From: an uncultured cyanobacterium
GTDB taxonomy: Bacteria; Cyanobacteriota; Cyanobacteriia; PCC-6307; Cyanobiaceae
Length of the DNA stretch: 39,073 nucleotides
NCBI GenBank assembly: GCA_903856805.1
Contig: CAIOCZ010000002.1
Location: forward strand, 1-39,073
Direction of reading: 5' to 3'
The notes below the pieces were generated by a model. That model was not told the DNA's origin. It was given only the letters and a program-made list of their open reading frames with translations, and ran no database searches. Below, piece by piece: positions 1 through 8,597 of the stretch (positions within the stretch are counted from its first letter, which is position 1; each line of letters opens with the position of its first letter). A program made the position numbers and the translations under genes.

Positions 1-900
1 AAGAACGGCGTCGCGGCGGCGATCTGGCACCTGTTCGGCTTTGGGTTTGCCGAGTTGGGCACGGTCACCTGGCAGGCCCAGGACGGCAACCCCCGGCCGC
101 GGCTGTTTCGCCTGGCGGCGGAGCAGGCGGCCCTCAACCGGATGGGCTTCAACAACGACGGGGCCCAGGCCCTGCGCCAATGCCTTGAACGCCAGCAGTT
201 GCCGCCTCCCGGTCAGCGGCCAGCGGTGCTGGGACTCAACTTTGGCAAGTCCCGAAGCGTCTCCCTGGATCTGGCCCCCGACGACTACGCCTCCTCCCTC
301 GAACTGCTCGCCCCGCTGGCCGATTACGCCGTGGTGAACGTCAGTTCCCCCAACACCCCGGGTCTGCGGGAGTTGCAGGAGGAAGGCCAGCTGCGGCGGT
401 TGGTGGAGCGGTTACGTCGGTTGCCGGCCTGCCCCCCCTTGCTGGTGAAGATCTCCCCCGATCTGGAGGACGACCGCATCGATGTCATTGCTCGCCTGGC
501 CTACGAGGAGGGCTTGGCGGGGGTGATTGCCGTCAACACGAGCCTCAACCGGCTTGGCCTGGAGGAGCGCCGCCTGCCCGGCAGCGGCCTGCGCCTGGCC
601 GAGGAGGCGGGGGGGCTGAGTGGCCGGCCGCTCCGGCACCGGGCCCTGGAGGTGCTGCGGCGGCTGCGGGCCAGCTCCGGGCCGGCCCTGCCCCTGATCG
701 GCGTGGGGGGGATCGATTCGGCCGAGGTGGCCTGGGAGCGCATCAGCGCCGGAGCCTCGCTGGTGCAGCTTTATACCGGCTGGATCTACGAGGGGCCCAC
801 CCTGGTGCCCTCGATTCTGGAGGGGCTGGGCCGCCAGCTCGATCGTCACGGGCTGCGTTCAATTTCAGAAGCGGTTGGGTCTGGACTGCCGTGGTGTTGA
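1..900 (+). CDS. pyrD: Dihydroorotate dehydrogenase (quinone), class 2, 5'-truncated
   Basis: Oxidises dihydroorotate to orotate in pyrimidine synthesis; class 2 enzymes are FMN proteins that pass electrons to membrane quinone. The reading frame is open from base 1, so the N-terminal membrane-associating helices and the first part of the barrel lie outside the window. Visible class 2 motifs, in order, are [25 protein letters not shown] (its serine is the expected catalytic base), [23 protein letters not shown], the phosphate-binding GVGGIDS, and a C-terminal [11 protein letters not shown] segment. The stop is TGA at 898-900. The pilus genes start 58 bases downstream on the same strand. Family assignment is firm; only the start is missing. 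Confidence 0.97.
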   Translation, partial: KNGVAAAIWHLFGFGFAELGTVTWQAQDGNPRPRLFRLAAEQAALNRMGFNNDGAQALRQCLERQQLPPPGQRPAVLGLNFGKSRSVSLDLAPDDYASSLELLAPLADYAVVNVSSPNTPGLRELQEEGQLRRLVERLRRLPACPPLLVKISPDLEDDRIDVIARLAYEEGLAGVIAVNTSLNRLGLEERRLPGSGLRLAEEAGGLSGRPLRHRALEVLRRLRASSGPALPLIGVGGIDSAEVAWERISAGASLVQLYTGWIYEGPTLVPSILEGLGRQLDRHGLRSISEAVGSGLPWC

Positions 901-958
901 GGGTTTAGGTAGCGTCGGCGGGAGAATTCGACCCCACCACTTGGCGCTTCCAGGCCTG

Positions 959-1834
959 ATGCTTGATCTTCAGGACCGGCTGCGTCCGTTGAAGGCCCAG
1001 ATCTTCCCCCAGGTGATGCTCCTGGAGCTCAATGACACCAGCCTTCGGGGTCAGCTGATGCGCCGTCGGGGCCCCGAGCCCCTCAGCCTGGACGTGCCGC
1101 TGCCGCCCCTCACCTGCCGGGGGGGCATGCCGCTGGAAAAAGAACCCCTGGCTGATCTAATCGGCGATCTGATGGTGCGGGATGGGCTGATCGATGCCAT
1201 CGTGCTGGCGGCCCTACCCGCGGCGGCGGTGCACTGGAGGGTGATCGAATGGCCGTTCGACACCTTCCCCAGCGATCCGGAGGATGCCCTGCGTCAAGTG
1301 AACCCCCCCCTCAACTTGCCCCTGCCCTTGGAGGCGATGGTGCTGGATCTCCAGCCTCTGCCCGGCGTCGGTCCGCCCCAGATGCTTATGGCCGCGTCCC
1401 CACGGGACCTGGTGAATGGTTGGATTGAGGTGTTCTCCCTGGGTGGGGTGCGGCTGGAGCGATTGGCCCCGGCCCAGAGTTGCCAGCTGACGGCCCTGCA
1501 GCCCCTCCTGGCCGAGATCCCGGCGTCAGAGCTCGTGGTGCTGCTGGATCCCACCCCCGCCGGCCTGCGGCTGGTGCTGGTTCGCCAGGGGTTGCCGGTG
1601 TTCGAGCGCCTGCTGCCCCAGGCCCCGTCTGACCCCTGGGCGGAGCTGCAGCGCTGCCTTGCCTTCTATCGACGTCAGGATCCAGGGGTGGGGGGGATGC
1701 GCCTGCTGCTCGCCGGGGAGCTGCCGGGGTGGGAACAGCTGGAGGAGGTTCTGGGGGTGCGCGCCGAGCAACTCAACCCCGAACCCTTCGGTTCCCTGGT
1801 CCTGCAGGGGCTGGCCCATCCGGAGGTGGGGTGA
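959..1834 (+). CDS. PilM-like type IV pilus assembly protein (divergent, short)
   Basis: Called PilM-like because it directly precedes pilN, pilO and pilQ and is translationally coupled to pilN: its TGA shares one base with the pilN ATG at 1834. PilM is a cytoplasmic actin-like ATPase that binds the N-terminus of PilN. The start is placed at ATG 959, giving about 291 residues; the frame runs further upstream, but only into the pyrD 3' end. The protein alternates hydrophobic strands typical of the actin fold, for example around residues 18-24 and 195-215. I cannot see the usual glycine-rich phosphate loop near the N-terminus, and it is shorter than typical PilM (about 350 residues). It may be a degenerate, non-hydrolysing PilM. 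Position supports the role more strongly than sequence. Confidence 0.75.
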   Translation: MLDLQDRLRPLKAQIFPQVMLLELNDTSLRGQLMRRRGPEPLSLDVPLPPLTCRGGMPLEKEPLADLIGDLMVRDGLIDAIVLAALPAAAVHWRVIEWPFDTFPSDPEDALRQVNPPLNLPLPLEAMVLDLQPLPGVGPPQMLMAASPRDLVNGWIEVFSLGGVRLERLAPAQSCQLTALQPLLAEIPASELVVLLDPTPAGLRLVLVRQGLPVFERLLPQAPSDPWAELQRCLAFYRRQDPGVGGMRLLLAGELPGWEQLEEVLGVRAEQLNPEPFGSLVLQGLAHPEVG

Positions 1835-2646
1835 TGGCGACCTGGAGGGAACGGTTGGCGGCCCTGGGCGGCCGGAGGCCATCACGAACAACGGAGCCAA
1901 GTCCTGAGGGTGATGGGGCCCCACCGCAGGGGGAGATCCCCCTGCTCGATCTGCTACGGGAGCGACGCCGTAGCCTCGGTGCCGAGTCGATGCTCGCCGC
2001 CCTTGAACTTCGCCAGCGTCGGCTGCTGCAGGGGACGCTGGTGGGGGCCGTGCTGATTGGCGCCGCCCTGCTCACCGCTGGGGGGGTGATGCTGCGCCAC
2101 CGTTGGGTGCTGGCACGGATCAATGATCTGCGGGGCGTGGAGGCCGAGGTCACTAGCCTCCAGGCCGAGATGGCAGCGCGTAAGGCCGTGGTGGATCGGC
2201 TCACCGCCAGCAACGCCAATCTCACCCGAGCCCTCACCACCCTGCGCACCAGTTCGGCCCTGCTCACCGAACTGCAGCTCCGCACCCCGGAGGGTGTCCA
2301 GCTGGTGTCGGCCCAGGTAACTGGTCCGACCTTGGAGCTCAAGGGCCAGGCCAGTGACCCCTCGGCTTTTGCCCGCATCAATGCCATGCAGCTGGAACTG
2401 CGGCGTTCCCCCCTGCTGGATCCCCCAGGCCTCAGCTTGCTCAAGGTGGAACGCCTGCCGCCCGCCCCTCCCCCCACCAGCAACGGCAAAACGACCGTGG
2501 CCCCCCCCTCTCCGGTGGCCTTCGCGATCACCGGTCCATTCGCCACCTTGAGCCCCACCCAGCAGCTCACCCTGATGCGGCAGCTGGGTTCCGAGGGCAT
2601 GGCCCGGCGCTTACAACTGCTCGAGAGCGAAGGTCTGATCCCATGA
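1834..2646 (+). CDS. pilN: Type IV pilus inner-membrane protein PilN
   Basis: About 270 residues. A charged, proline-rich cytoplasmic N-terminus (residues 1-65) is followed by one transmembrane helix (about 68-90, rich in Leu/Ala/Gly), a periplasmic coiled coil (about 95-150, with repeated Glu/Leu and Arg/Leu heptads) and a ferredoxin-like periplasmic domain. This is the expected PilN plan. PilN bridges PilM in the cytoplasm to PilO in the periplasm within the pilus alignment complex. The start at ATG 1834 is supported by a GGAGG-like ribosome site just upstream (about 1822-1826) and by the one-base overlap with the previous stop; an upstream extension in frame would overlap the preceding gene by over 100 bases. 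It overlaps pilO by four bases (ATGA). The N-terminal cytoplasmic part is longer than in many PilN proteins. Confidence 0.88.
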   Translation: MATWRERLAALGGRRPSRTTEPSPEGDGAPPQGEIPLLDLLRERRRSLGAESMLAALELRQRRLLQGTLVGAVLIGAALLTAGGVMLRHRWVLARINDLRGVEAEVTSLQAEMAARKAVVDRLTASNANLTRALTTLRTSSALLTELQLRTPEGVQLVSAQVTGPTLELKGQASDPSAFARINAMQLELRRSPLLDPPGLSLLKVERLPPAPPPTSNGKTTVAPPSPVAFAITGPFATLSPTQQLTLMRQLGSEGMARRLQLLESEGLIP

Positions 2647-3404
2647 CCAACCTCCAACACGACTCCCGCACCCTCTCCAGCCAGGCCCTGCAGCGGCTCT
2701 GGCTTTGGGTGCCGGCCGGCGTCCTCGGGGTGGTGGCCCTATTTGTGCTTGCCGTGGCCGTGCTGCCGGAGCTGGGGTCCCTGCAGCGGGACAGCCAGCG
2801 GTTGGAGGAGTTAGAGGGGATGCAGCAACAGCTGAGCTTGCTGCGCAATCAGCTCAAGGTGCTGGATGAGAACCAGGCCAAGGCCCAGACCCAGCAGGCG
2901 CGGCTGTTTCAGCTGATCACCGGCAGTGGGGATCTCTCGACTTTCCTGGCGGCCCTTGATCGGACCGCCAGTCAGGCCGGAGTGCAATTGGACCTCTACG
3001 AACCCCAGGGCAGCCTGGCGACCACCGCCACCGGTCGTGCCAGTGCCTCCCCCACCCCGCCAGCGGGGAACGCTGCGGGGGCTCCGCCGGCCGGGCAGGC
3101 GGGTCAGGCCGCGGCCCGTGATCCCCTTGAGGTGGATGGCCTCCGCCGCAAGCCCATCCTGCTGTCCGCCCGCGGCTCCTATCCGGCCCTGCTGGAATTC
3201 CTGCGGGGCCTGGAGGCGTTGAACGTGCTGGTGGTGCAGAGCGATCTGAAGCTCAGCCTGGAGGACGACAAGGCGAAGCAAGCCTCCCGAAGCACCTCCC
3301 AACCCCGGGTGGAACTGAAGTTGGCCCTGAGCCTCTACGACCGGGAGGCCACGAAGGGGCGGGCCCGGCCGCTGCCCTCGCCGGCGGCCGCACCGCCGAA
3401 CTGA
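2643..3404 (+). CDS. pilO: Type IV pilus inner-membrane protein PilO
   Basis: 253 residues. A short N-terminus is followed by one transmembrane helix (about residues 20-42), a coiled coil (about 48-90, Leu/Gln/Glu-rich) and a periplasmic ferredoxin-like domain interrupted by an Ala/Pro/Gly-rich insertion (about 125-160). PilO pairs with PilN in the periplasm to support the pilus machine and its contact with the secretin. The ATG lies inside the pilN stop region (ATGA overlap), so the two are translationally coupled. The low-complexity insertion between the two halves of the globular domain is unusual and looks like a flexible linker. Assignment rests on topology, length and gene order. Confidence 0.88.
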   Translation: MTNLQHDSRTLSSQALQRLWLWVPAGVLGVVALFVLAVAVLPELGSLQRDSQRLEELEGMQQQLSLLRNQLKVLDENQAKAQTQQARLFQLITGSGDLSTFLAALDRTASQAGVQLDLYEPQGSLATTATGRASASPTPPAGNAAGAPPAGQAGQAAARDPLEVDGLRRKPILLSARGSYPALLEFLRGLEALNVLVVQSDLKLSLEDDKAKQASRSTSQPRVELKLALSLYDREATKGRARPLPSPAAAPPN

Positions 3405-3423
3405 CCCTGAGAGGATGGTGGAA

Positions 3424-3436
3424 CTGCCAAAGGCAG
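3424..3436 (+). other. Small GC hairpin between pilO and pilQ
   Basis: A perfect five-base-pair stem (CTGCC / GGCAG) with an AAA loop sits in the 57-base gap between pilO and pilQ. It is not followed by a T-run, so it is not an obvious terminator. It could slow transcription or adjust the secretin's expression relative to pilMNO, but could also be chance in GC-rich DNA. Confidence 0.3.
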
Positions 3437-3461
3437 ATACCATGCAGCCCATTGCGGCAAG

Positions 3462-5897
3462 GTGAGGGTGGCTAAGGGAGCACGGGCCGTCTGGCTCCTG
3501 TCGGCGCTCCTTCTTGGAGGTGTCCAGGATCTCGGTCTTGCGGCCGGGGCCCAGACCACTGCGGCCACCCCCCTGCAGTTACGGGTGCGACGGATGCCCG
3601 ATTCCCTGGATCTGGTGATCGAGGGCACCGGTGCCTCCCCCCAGTTGCTGCAGACCAGTCGGGGCAGCACCTGGTTGGGCCGGTTCACCACCACCACCCA
3701 GACGCTCCTGCCCCTCGGGCCCCAGCGGTTGTCCCTGCCGGAGGCAGGCCTGCAGGCCATCAGCCTGGAAGGGGGCCCCCGAGAGTTTCGGCTGGAGGTG
3801 GTGCCGCTGCCGGGGATGCCGTTGAACCGGCCGGTGGTCAGCGCCGATGGTCGCAACCTGATTCTGTCCTTCAATGCGCCGGCCCAGGCCAGCCTGCAGA
3901 CGCTGGAGCCCAATGCCGCCATGCCGGGACGGCTGCCCCAGGCCGCCTTTGTGCCCCCCCTGCAGCCGCGGGCCGTGGCCCCACCGCTGGGAGACATGGC
4001 CGTGGGCACGATGATGCTCAGCAATCCCAGCTATGTGAACGTCAGCGGACCGCCGGTGACAATGACCCTGCGGAACGCTCCCGCCAAGGATGTGCTGATG
4101 GCCCTGAGTCAACTCGGGGGCTACGGCTTTGTGTATGTGGATGATGTTGCTGCTCCCGATTCGAGCAGCAAGGCGGCATCCGGGGGTGGATCTGGGAGTG
4201 GATCTAACAGTGGATCCGGAGCGGCGACCAGCGCCACCCTGGCCCGCAACAGTCCGGGCATGAGGCCGATCTCGATCGCCTTCCGACGGGAGAGCTATGG
4301 CCGGGCGATTAACTCCACTCTGATGGCAGCGGGGTTGCAGGGCAAACGCGATGGCAACACGATCTTTGCCGGCCCGAATGTGCTGGCCAAGAGTTTCGGG
4401 GCCCAGATGTCGAAGGTGTATCGCCTCAACCAGGTGAGCGCCAATTCGGCTGCGGATTATCTCGCCAGCCTGGGCGCCACGATCAGCAAAACGTTCACCA
4501 CCACCTCGGTGAGCTCCCAGACCCAGTCCACGGGCACCCCCATCGACAACCAGGGCTCCCAGCAGACCCAGACCGCGCGCACCACGGCCATCGAATCCTA
4601 TGGGGCCAGCCAGGGTCCCCTGCGCGGCTTGATCGGCACCACCGACAGTCGCCTGGGCACGGTGACCCTAGTGGGAGATCCACGGGTGGTCATGGTGGCC
4701 GAGAGCTATCTCAAGCAGCTGGATCTGAGGCAGCGGCAGGTGGCGCTTTCGGTGAAGATCCTGGATGTTGATCTCACCAACGATGCCGAAACCAATAATT
4801 CGTTCGCCTATCGCTGGGGCAATGGCTTCATCGTGAATGCGGGCGGCAGACTGGTGGCCAACTTCGGAAACTTCCTGCCGCCGGGCTCGGCCGAAGGCGG
4901 CCTCCCTAGCCCCTACACCGGCGCCGATGGCACCTCGCCCAGTGTTGGCACCGGTCAGTTCAATGGGAATGGTTTCCTCGACCGTCCCTTGGACTCCAGC
5001 CGGTTCCCGGGCAGTTCCTCGAATCTGCCGGGCTTCCCCCAAGCCGGCAATTTCTATGCCCGGCCCGACTACGGCACCTACGCCGACCCCGGCCGGCCGG
5101 GGGTGTCGGACATTGATTCCCAGGGCAAGATCACGTTCAAGTCACCCACACGCTTCAGTTATCCCGCCAATCAGCTGTTCGACCTGGTGCAGGCCCAAAT
5201 CGTGGCCAAGACCACCAAGGTGTTGGCCAGCCCCACCCTCATCCTCCAAGAGAATCCTTCCCTCCTGCGGGATGATTCCTCCGGGGTTAGTTCCGGTACG
5301 ACCACCACCGCCAGCCGCTCGTCCCTCGATTCCGCCAACATTGATTCGCCCATTGGCCGCAAACGCGGTAATGAAGGAATTGTCCGGGTTGGCATTGATG
5401 TACCCACCAAGGTGAGCGTGACCCAGAGCGGCACCATCGGCAGCATCAGCTGCTCGATTGATGAACTCACCACCTCCGGTCTGGTGTTGGGGGCGCGGAT
5501 TGAGAAAATCGATGACAACGGCTTTGTGACCTTTGCCCTCTCGCCCAGCATTTCGGCGGTGCGGGAAACGATCCCCTCCGGTGGAAATTGCCCTCCGATC
5601 AGCATCCTGGCCGTGCGCAAGTTGGACACCGGTGCGGTGCGCGTGCGCGATGGTCAGACCCTGATCCTTACCGGCGTGATCTCCGACGAGGACCGCTCCG
5701 AAATCACCAAGTGGCCGATCCTGGGGGACGTTCCTTTCGTTGGACAATTCTTCCGCAACACCACCCGCCAGCGTAATAAGCGGGAACTGGTGATCATGGT
5801 CACGCCACGCATCATCAATGATCAGGAGGGCGGGGTCTACGGCTATGGCTATCAGCCTGGCACCAGTCAAGCTCGGGAGCTGCTGCGGGGCAGCTGA
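3462..5897 (+). CDS. pilQ: Type IV pilus secretin PilQ
   Basis: 811 residues from GTG 3462; GTG 3468 is an equally possible start. The N-terminus is a signal peptide (hydrophobic about residues 9-28). An AMIN-like beta domain (about 35-150) is followed by a secretin/TonB N-terminal-like domain (about 185-300), an N-domain (about 315-430, with the DPRVVMVAESYLKQLD pattern) and the secretin barrel (about 560-795) ending in VPFVGQFFR and ELVIMVTPRII. It forms the outer-membrane pore for the pilus fibre. A Gly/Ser-rich linker (about 236-256), built from near-repeats of GGATC-containing DNA at about 4187-4220, interrupts the N-terminal part. Two cysteines, C664 and C710, sit in the barrel region and could form a disulfide. 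It is the last gene of the pilus cluster and converges on the next gene with a 19-base gap. Confidence 0.95.
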   Translation: MRVAKGARAVWLLSALLLGGVQDLGLAAGAQTTAATPLQLRVRRMPDSLDLVIEGTGASPQLLQTSRGSTWLGRFTTTTQTLLPLGPQRLSLPEAGLQAISLEGGPREFRLEVVPLPGMPLNRPVVSADGRNLILSFNAPAQASLQTLEPNAAMPGRLPQAAFVPPLQPRAVAPPLGDMAVGTMMLSNPSYVNVSGPPVTMTLRNAPAKDVLMALSQLGGYGFVYVDDVAAPDSSSKAASGGGSGSGSNSGSGAATSATLARNSPGMRPISIAFRRESYGRAINSTLMAAGLQGKRDGNTIFAGPNVLAKSFGAQMSKVYRLNQVSANSAADYLASLGATISKTFTTTSVSSQTQSTGTPIDNQGSQQTQTARTTAIESYGASQGPLRGLIGTTDSRLGTVTLVGDPRVVMVAESYLKQLDLRQRQVALSVKILDVDLTNDAETNNSFAYRWGNGFIVNAGGRLVANFGNFLPPGSAEGGLPSPYTGADGTSPSVGTGQFNGNGFLDRPLDSSRFPGSSSNLPGFPQAGNFYARPDYGTYADPGRPGVSDIDSQGKITFKSPTRFSYPANQLFDLVQAQIVAKTTKVLASPTLILQENPSLLRDDSSGVSSGTTTTASRSSLDSANIDSPIGRKRGNEGIVRVGIDVPTKVSVTQSGTIGSISCSIDELTTSGLVLGARIEKIDDNGFVTFALSPSISAVRETIPSGGNCPPISILAVRKLDTGAVRVRDGQTLILTGVISDEDRSEITKWPILGDVPFVGQFFRNTTRQRNKRELVIMVTPRIINDQEGGVYGYGYQPGTSQARELLRGS

Positions 5898-5916
5898 CCC
5901 TGCGGTTTCCTGTGCT

Positions 5917-6732
5917 TTAGAGGGCCAGGGGGACCAGATACTTGATCGCTAACGGCGCCAGGCTTTCCATCAGGCCCATGGCCCCATGGAGCAGCTGGCT
6001 GCCCATGCCGTTGCCGCCGGGGGGCTTCGCGGTGGGTTGGTCGAGGGTGGCGGTGAACTGGCGCAATTGCTTGGCCTGGTCCCCATCCCCGCCCCTTTCG
6101 TAGAGCGTGGCGGCATAGGAGAGGTCGGAGCTGGCCTGCTCGCTCTTGCCCTGTTGACTGCGACTGATCCCCCGTGCCGCCCAACTGATCGCCGCCTCCG
6201 GTTGGCGTCGGATCGCCTCCCCGAAGAAGCGTTCCGCCTCCGTTTGGCGCCCAGCCAGGGCGGCCTCCACACCGGCGTTGTGCAGATCGACGTAGCTCAA
6301 TTGATCGGGGGCGATCCCCACCGCCTGTTGCCAGTGGCTGCGGCTCAGGGCGCCCGCATCCAAGAGGGCTCCGCTGAGATCGCTCTGGCGTAGATCCGTG
6401 CCCTCCAGGCGGGCCCCCCGGAGGTCGGCCCCCCGCAGGGAGGCCCCCTGCAGGCTGGTGAAGCTGAGATTGGCGCCGGCCAGGACCGCCCCATCCAGTC
6501 GGGCCTGGCTCAGGTTGGCCCGTTGCAGCTGGGCCCCCTGCAGCTGGGCGTCCCGCAGATCGGCGTGGACCAGATCGGCATCTTGCAGGCGGCAGCGGGG
6601 GCAGTGGTGGTTGGCCAGCAGGGCCTGCAACGCCTCCAGGTTCGCGGCCCACAGCGGCGCGGCGGGCGGCGCGACGGGCACCAGCAGCGCCAACGCCGCC
6701 GCGGGTGCGGTCCAGCGGGCGAAGCGAGCCAT
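5917..6732 (-). CDS. Exported pentapeptide-repeat protein with C-terminal TPR-like region
   Basis: 271 residues from ATG at 6732. A signal peptide (hydrophobic about 9-28, cleavage probably after the Ala-rich PLWAA) precedes a short cap with a CPRC motif (C44/C47). About 15 pentapeptide repeats of the A(D/N)LxG type follow (residues 50-127), predicted to form a right-handed quadrilateral beta helix. A helical region (about 154-215) has the pattern of one or two TPR repeats (SWAARGISRSQQG), and the protein ends with a hydrophobic tail (about 252-271). The cap and CxxC layout resembles cyanobacterial lumenal or periplasmic pentapeptide proteins. The function is unknown. It lies 62 bases downstream of the transglutaminase gene on the same strand and may be read through from it. 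Confidence 0.85.
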   Translation of the reverse strand: MARFARWTAPAAALALLVPVAPPAAPLWAANLEALQALLANHHCPRCRLQDADLVHADLRDAQLQGAQLQRANLSQARLDGAVLAGANLSFTSLQGASLRGADLRGARLEGTDLRQSDLSGALLDAGALSRSHWQQAVGIAPDQLSYVDLHNAGVEAALAGRQTEAERFFGEAIRRQPEAAISWAARGISRSQQGKSEQASSDLSYAATLYERGGDGDQAKQLRQFTATLDQPTAKPPGGNGMGSQLLHGAMGLMESLAPLAIKYLVPLAL

Positions 6733-6794
6733 GGCAGGGGCGCAAGGGTGGGCCTGTTGTAACCCGGCTCCGGTCCCGGTGGCTGCGGTGCGGA

Positions 6795-8597
6795 TCAGCG
6801 CGGCAGCCGGCGCAGTGTTGTCACGAGTCGGCGCCGCAGGCGCCGCAGCTGGTCCAGGCTCGGTGCCGCCCCTGGGGCCGCGAAGCGCTGCTGCTGGTAG
6901 GCGACCACGAAGGCGCTCAGGGCGTCGGCCAGCTCGGGCCAGCACCCGATCACCCGCGACGCGAAGGCCGTGAGGCTTTCGCCGGCGAGCGGCGTCAGCC
7001 CCCGCCGGGCCAGCGGCGCCAGGCCCCGGTCCAGCTCCCGGCGCCAGGGATCGGTTCCCGTGTTTGCTTGCCACCAGCGCAGCCAGGCCAGCCCCAGGGC
7101 GAGGGCCATCGCCACAAGACCGAGCAGAACGAAGCCCCCCGCCTGGCCATGGGGCCCGAACAGACGCTGCTGCAGCGCCTGCTGGCTCTGCTGGTCGAAC
7201 CCCAGCCACAGGCTGGTCCAGGCCAGATCAAGGCCCCACCATTGCTGTTGCAACCACACCAGCGGCCCCTGAGGCGCCAGGCTTGGGTTGATGGCGCCGG
7301 AGTCCAGGGTCACCCAGCGGCTGGGATCGACCAGGCGCCAGCCTTCTCCCTCCAGCCACACTTCACTCCAGGCATGGGCATCGCTCTGGCGCAGGTTGAG
7401 GTAAGGCTGGCCGCCCAGGGGTTGCACCCACTGACCCCCCTGGTAGCCGCTCACCACCCTTGCCGGCACCCCCGCCGCGCGCATCAGCACGGTGAAGGCA
7501 CTGGCGTAATGGCCACAGAATCCCTCCTGGCTGTGGAACAACAGCTGATCGAGCGGCTCCCGTTCAGGCAGCGGTCCGGGGTGACGGGTGTAGCGAAACG
7601 GTTGGCTGCGGAACCAGTGTTCCGCCAGGTCCAACCGTTGCGCAGCCGAACCGGTCGCCGCCCAGCGGGCCGCCAGGGCCTCCAGGCGTGGATTGGCGCC
7701 GCGCGGCAGCTGCAGATCGATCAGGGTGGGGGGGTGCTGCTGCCAACTGGCCTGCCCCTGGACCTCCCCCAGGGCGTAGATCCGTCGCTGCTGGTCCCTA
7801 GCCCGGTCAACCAGTTCCCCTCGGGGGGACGGCCTCAGCTCCGTCCCCAGGGGCCGGCCGGTGCCGCCCCAGGGCACCACATTCAGGCCACTGGGCTCCG
7901 CGAGCCAGAGCTGGCGAGGACCGCTGGTTGGGGGGAGGGGCGTCCCAGGCCCGGAGGGCTGTTGATCCAGGGCCAGCCAGCTCCGTCCGTCAAAGCCCTC
8001 GTGCACGAGCACCCGCCAATATCGCTGCGGCGGTGCCGGGGGCGCCCCCCCCAGAAACTGCACCCGGGCTGCCGGGGTTGGATTGTCCACCAGGGTGCTG
8101 ATCGCCCCTGGATCCAGGCGATCATTCAGGCCGGTCAGGGCGGCTTGGCCGAGGTCGTGGGGGACCGGCGTCAGCGGCCCCAGGCGGGGCAGCAGCAGAA
8201 ACAGGGCCAGGGTCAGGGGCAAGGCCGCCACCAGCACCACCAGGCTGCGGCGCAGCAACTGCCGCCAGCTGTTGCCGCGATCGACCTCCAGGGCCAGCAG
8301 CCCCATCAGGATGACCACGGCGGTCCCCCCCTGGAGCAGGCTGCCGGCGAGATCGGGCTGCAGGGCGGCCAGGACCCCAACGCTAAGCAGTTGGAGCAGC
8401 CCCACCAAGCGCCGTTCCGACAGGGTGCGCGCTTCGCGCAGTTTCAGGGCGGTGAGGCCCGTCAGCAGGATGGCCAGCAGGGTGAGCAGCAGGGACAGCG
8501 GTAAGCGCACCAGGCCGACCGCCAACAGGACCATGGCGAGCCATTGCAGGGTGGTTGCGCTTCGGAGCGATGGACCTCGCGATGGACCTCTCGCCAT
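6795..8597 (-). CDS. Transglutaminase-like membrane protein (TgpA/DUF3488 type)
   Basis: 600 residues. The N-terminal third has a cluster of hydrophobic helices (about 20-180). A periplasmic region then leads to a transglutaminase-like cysteine-protease fold with a clear triad: C361 in GFCGHYA, H408 in DAHAW and D424 in DPS. A further transmembrane helix follows (about 480-505) and a cytoplasmic tail ends in an Arg-rich stretch. This is the TgpA layout. Proteins of this type are usually encoded with a MoxR ATPase and a DUF58 protein, as here. The ATG follows the DUF58 stop directly with no gap. The exact substrate is not known from sequence; a role in cell-envelope protein modification is inference. 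Confidence 0.9.
   Translation of the reverse strand: MARGPSRGPSLRSATTLQWLAMVLLAVGLVRLPLSLLLTLLAILLTGLTALKLREARTLSERRLVGLLQLLSVGVLAALQPDLAGSLLQGGTAVVILMGLLALEVDRGNSWRQLLRRSLVVLVAALPLTLALFLLLPRLGPLTPVPHDLGQAALTGLNDRLDPGAISTLVDNPTPAARVQFLGGAPPAPPQRYWRVLVHEGFDGRSWLALDQQPSGPGTPLPPTSGPRQLWLAEPSGLNVVPWGGTGRPLGTELRPSPRGELVDRARDQQRRIYALGEVQGQASWQQHPPTLIDLQLPRGANPRLEALAARWAATGSAAQRLDLAEHWFRSQPFRYTRHPGPLPEREPLDQLLFHSQEGFCGHYASAFTVLMRAAGVPARVVSGYQGGQWVQPLGGQPYLNLRQSDAHAWSEVWLEGEGWRLVDPSRWVTLDSGAINPSLAPQGPLVWLQQQWWGLDLAWTSLWLGFDQQSQQALQQRLFGPHGQAGGFVLLGLVAMALALGLAWLRWWQANTGTDPWRRELDRGLAPLARRGLTPLAGESLTAFASRVIGCWPELADALSAFVVAYQQQRFAAPGAAPSLDQLRRLRRRLVTTLRRLPR

Noticed and set aside
3415-3465. Possible 16-codon leader peptide before pilQ
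   Set aside because: It overlaps the pilQ start, but has no strong ribosome site, no regulatory codon run and no attenuator behind it.
6705-8504. A 599-codon plus-strand frame opposite the transglutaminase gene
   Set aside because: It is the antisense of a gene with a clear catalytic triad, has Gln/Pro/Gly-rich, domain-free content and arises from high GC bias. Many other long antisense frames (for example 1773-2660 minus, 11761-12807 plus, 19741-21045 minus) were dismissed for the same reason.
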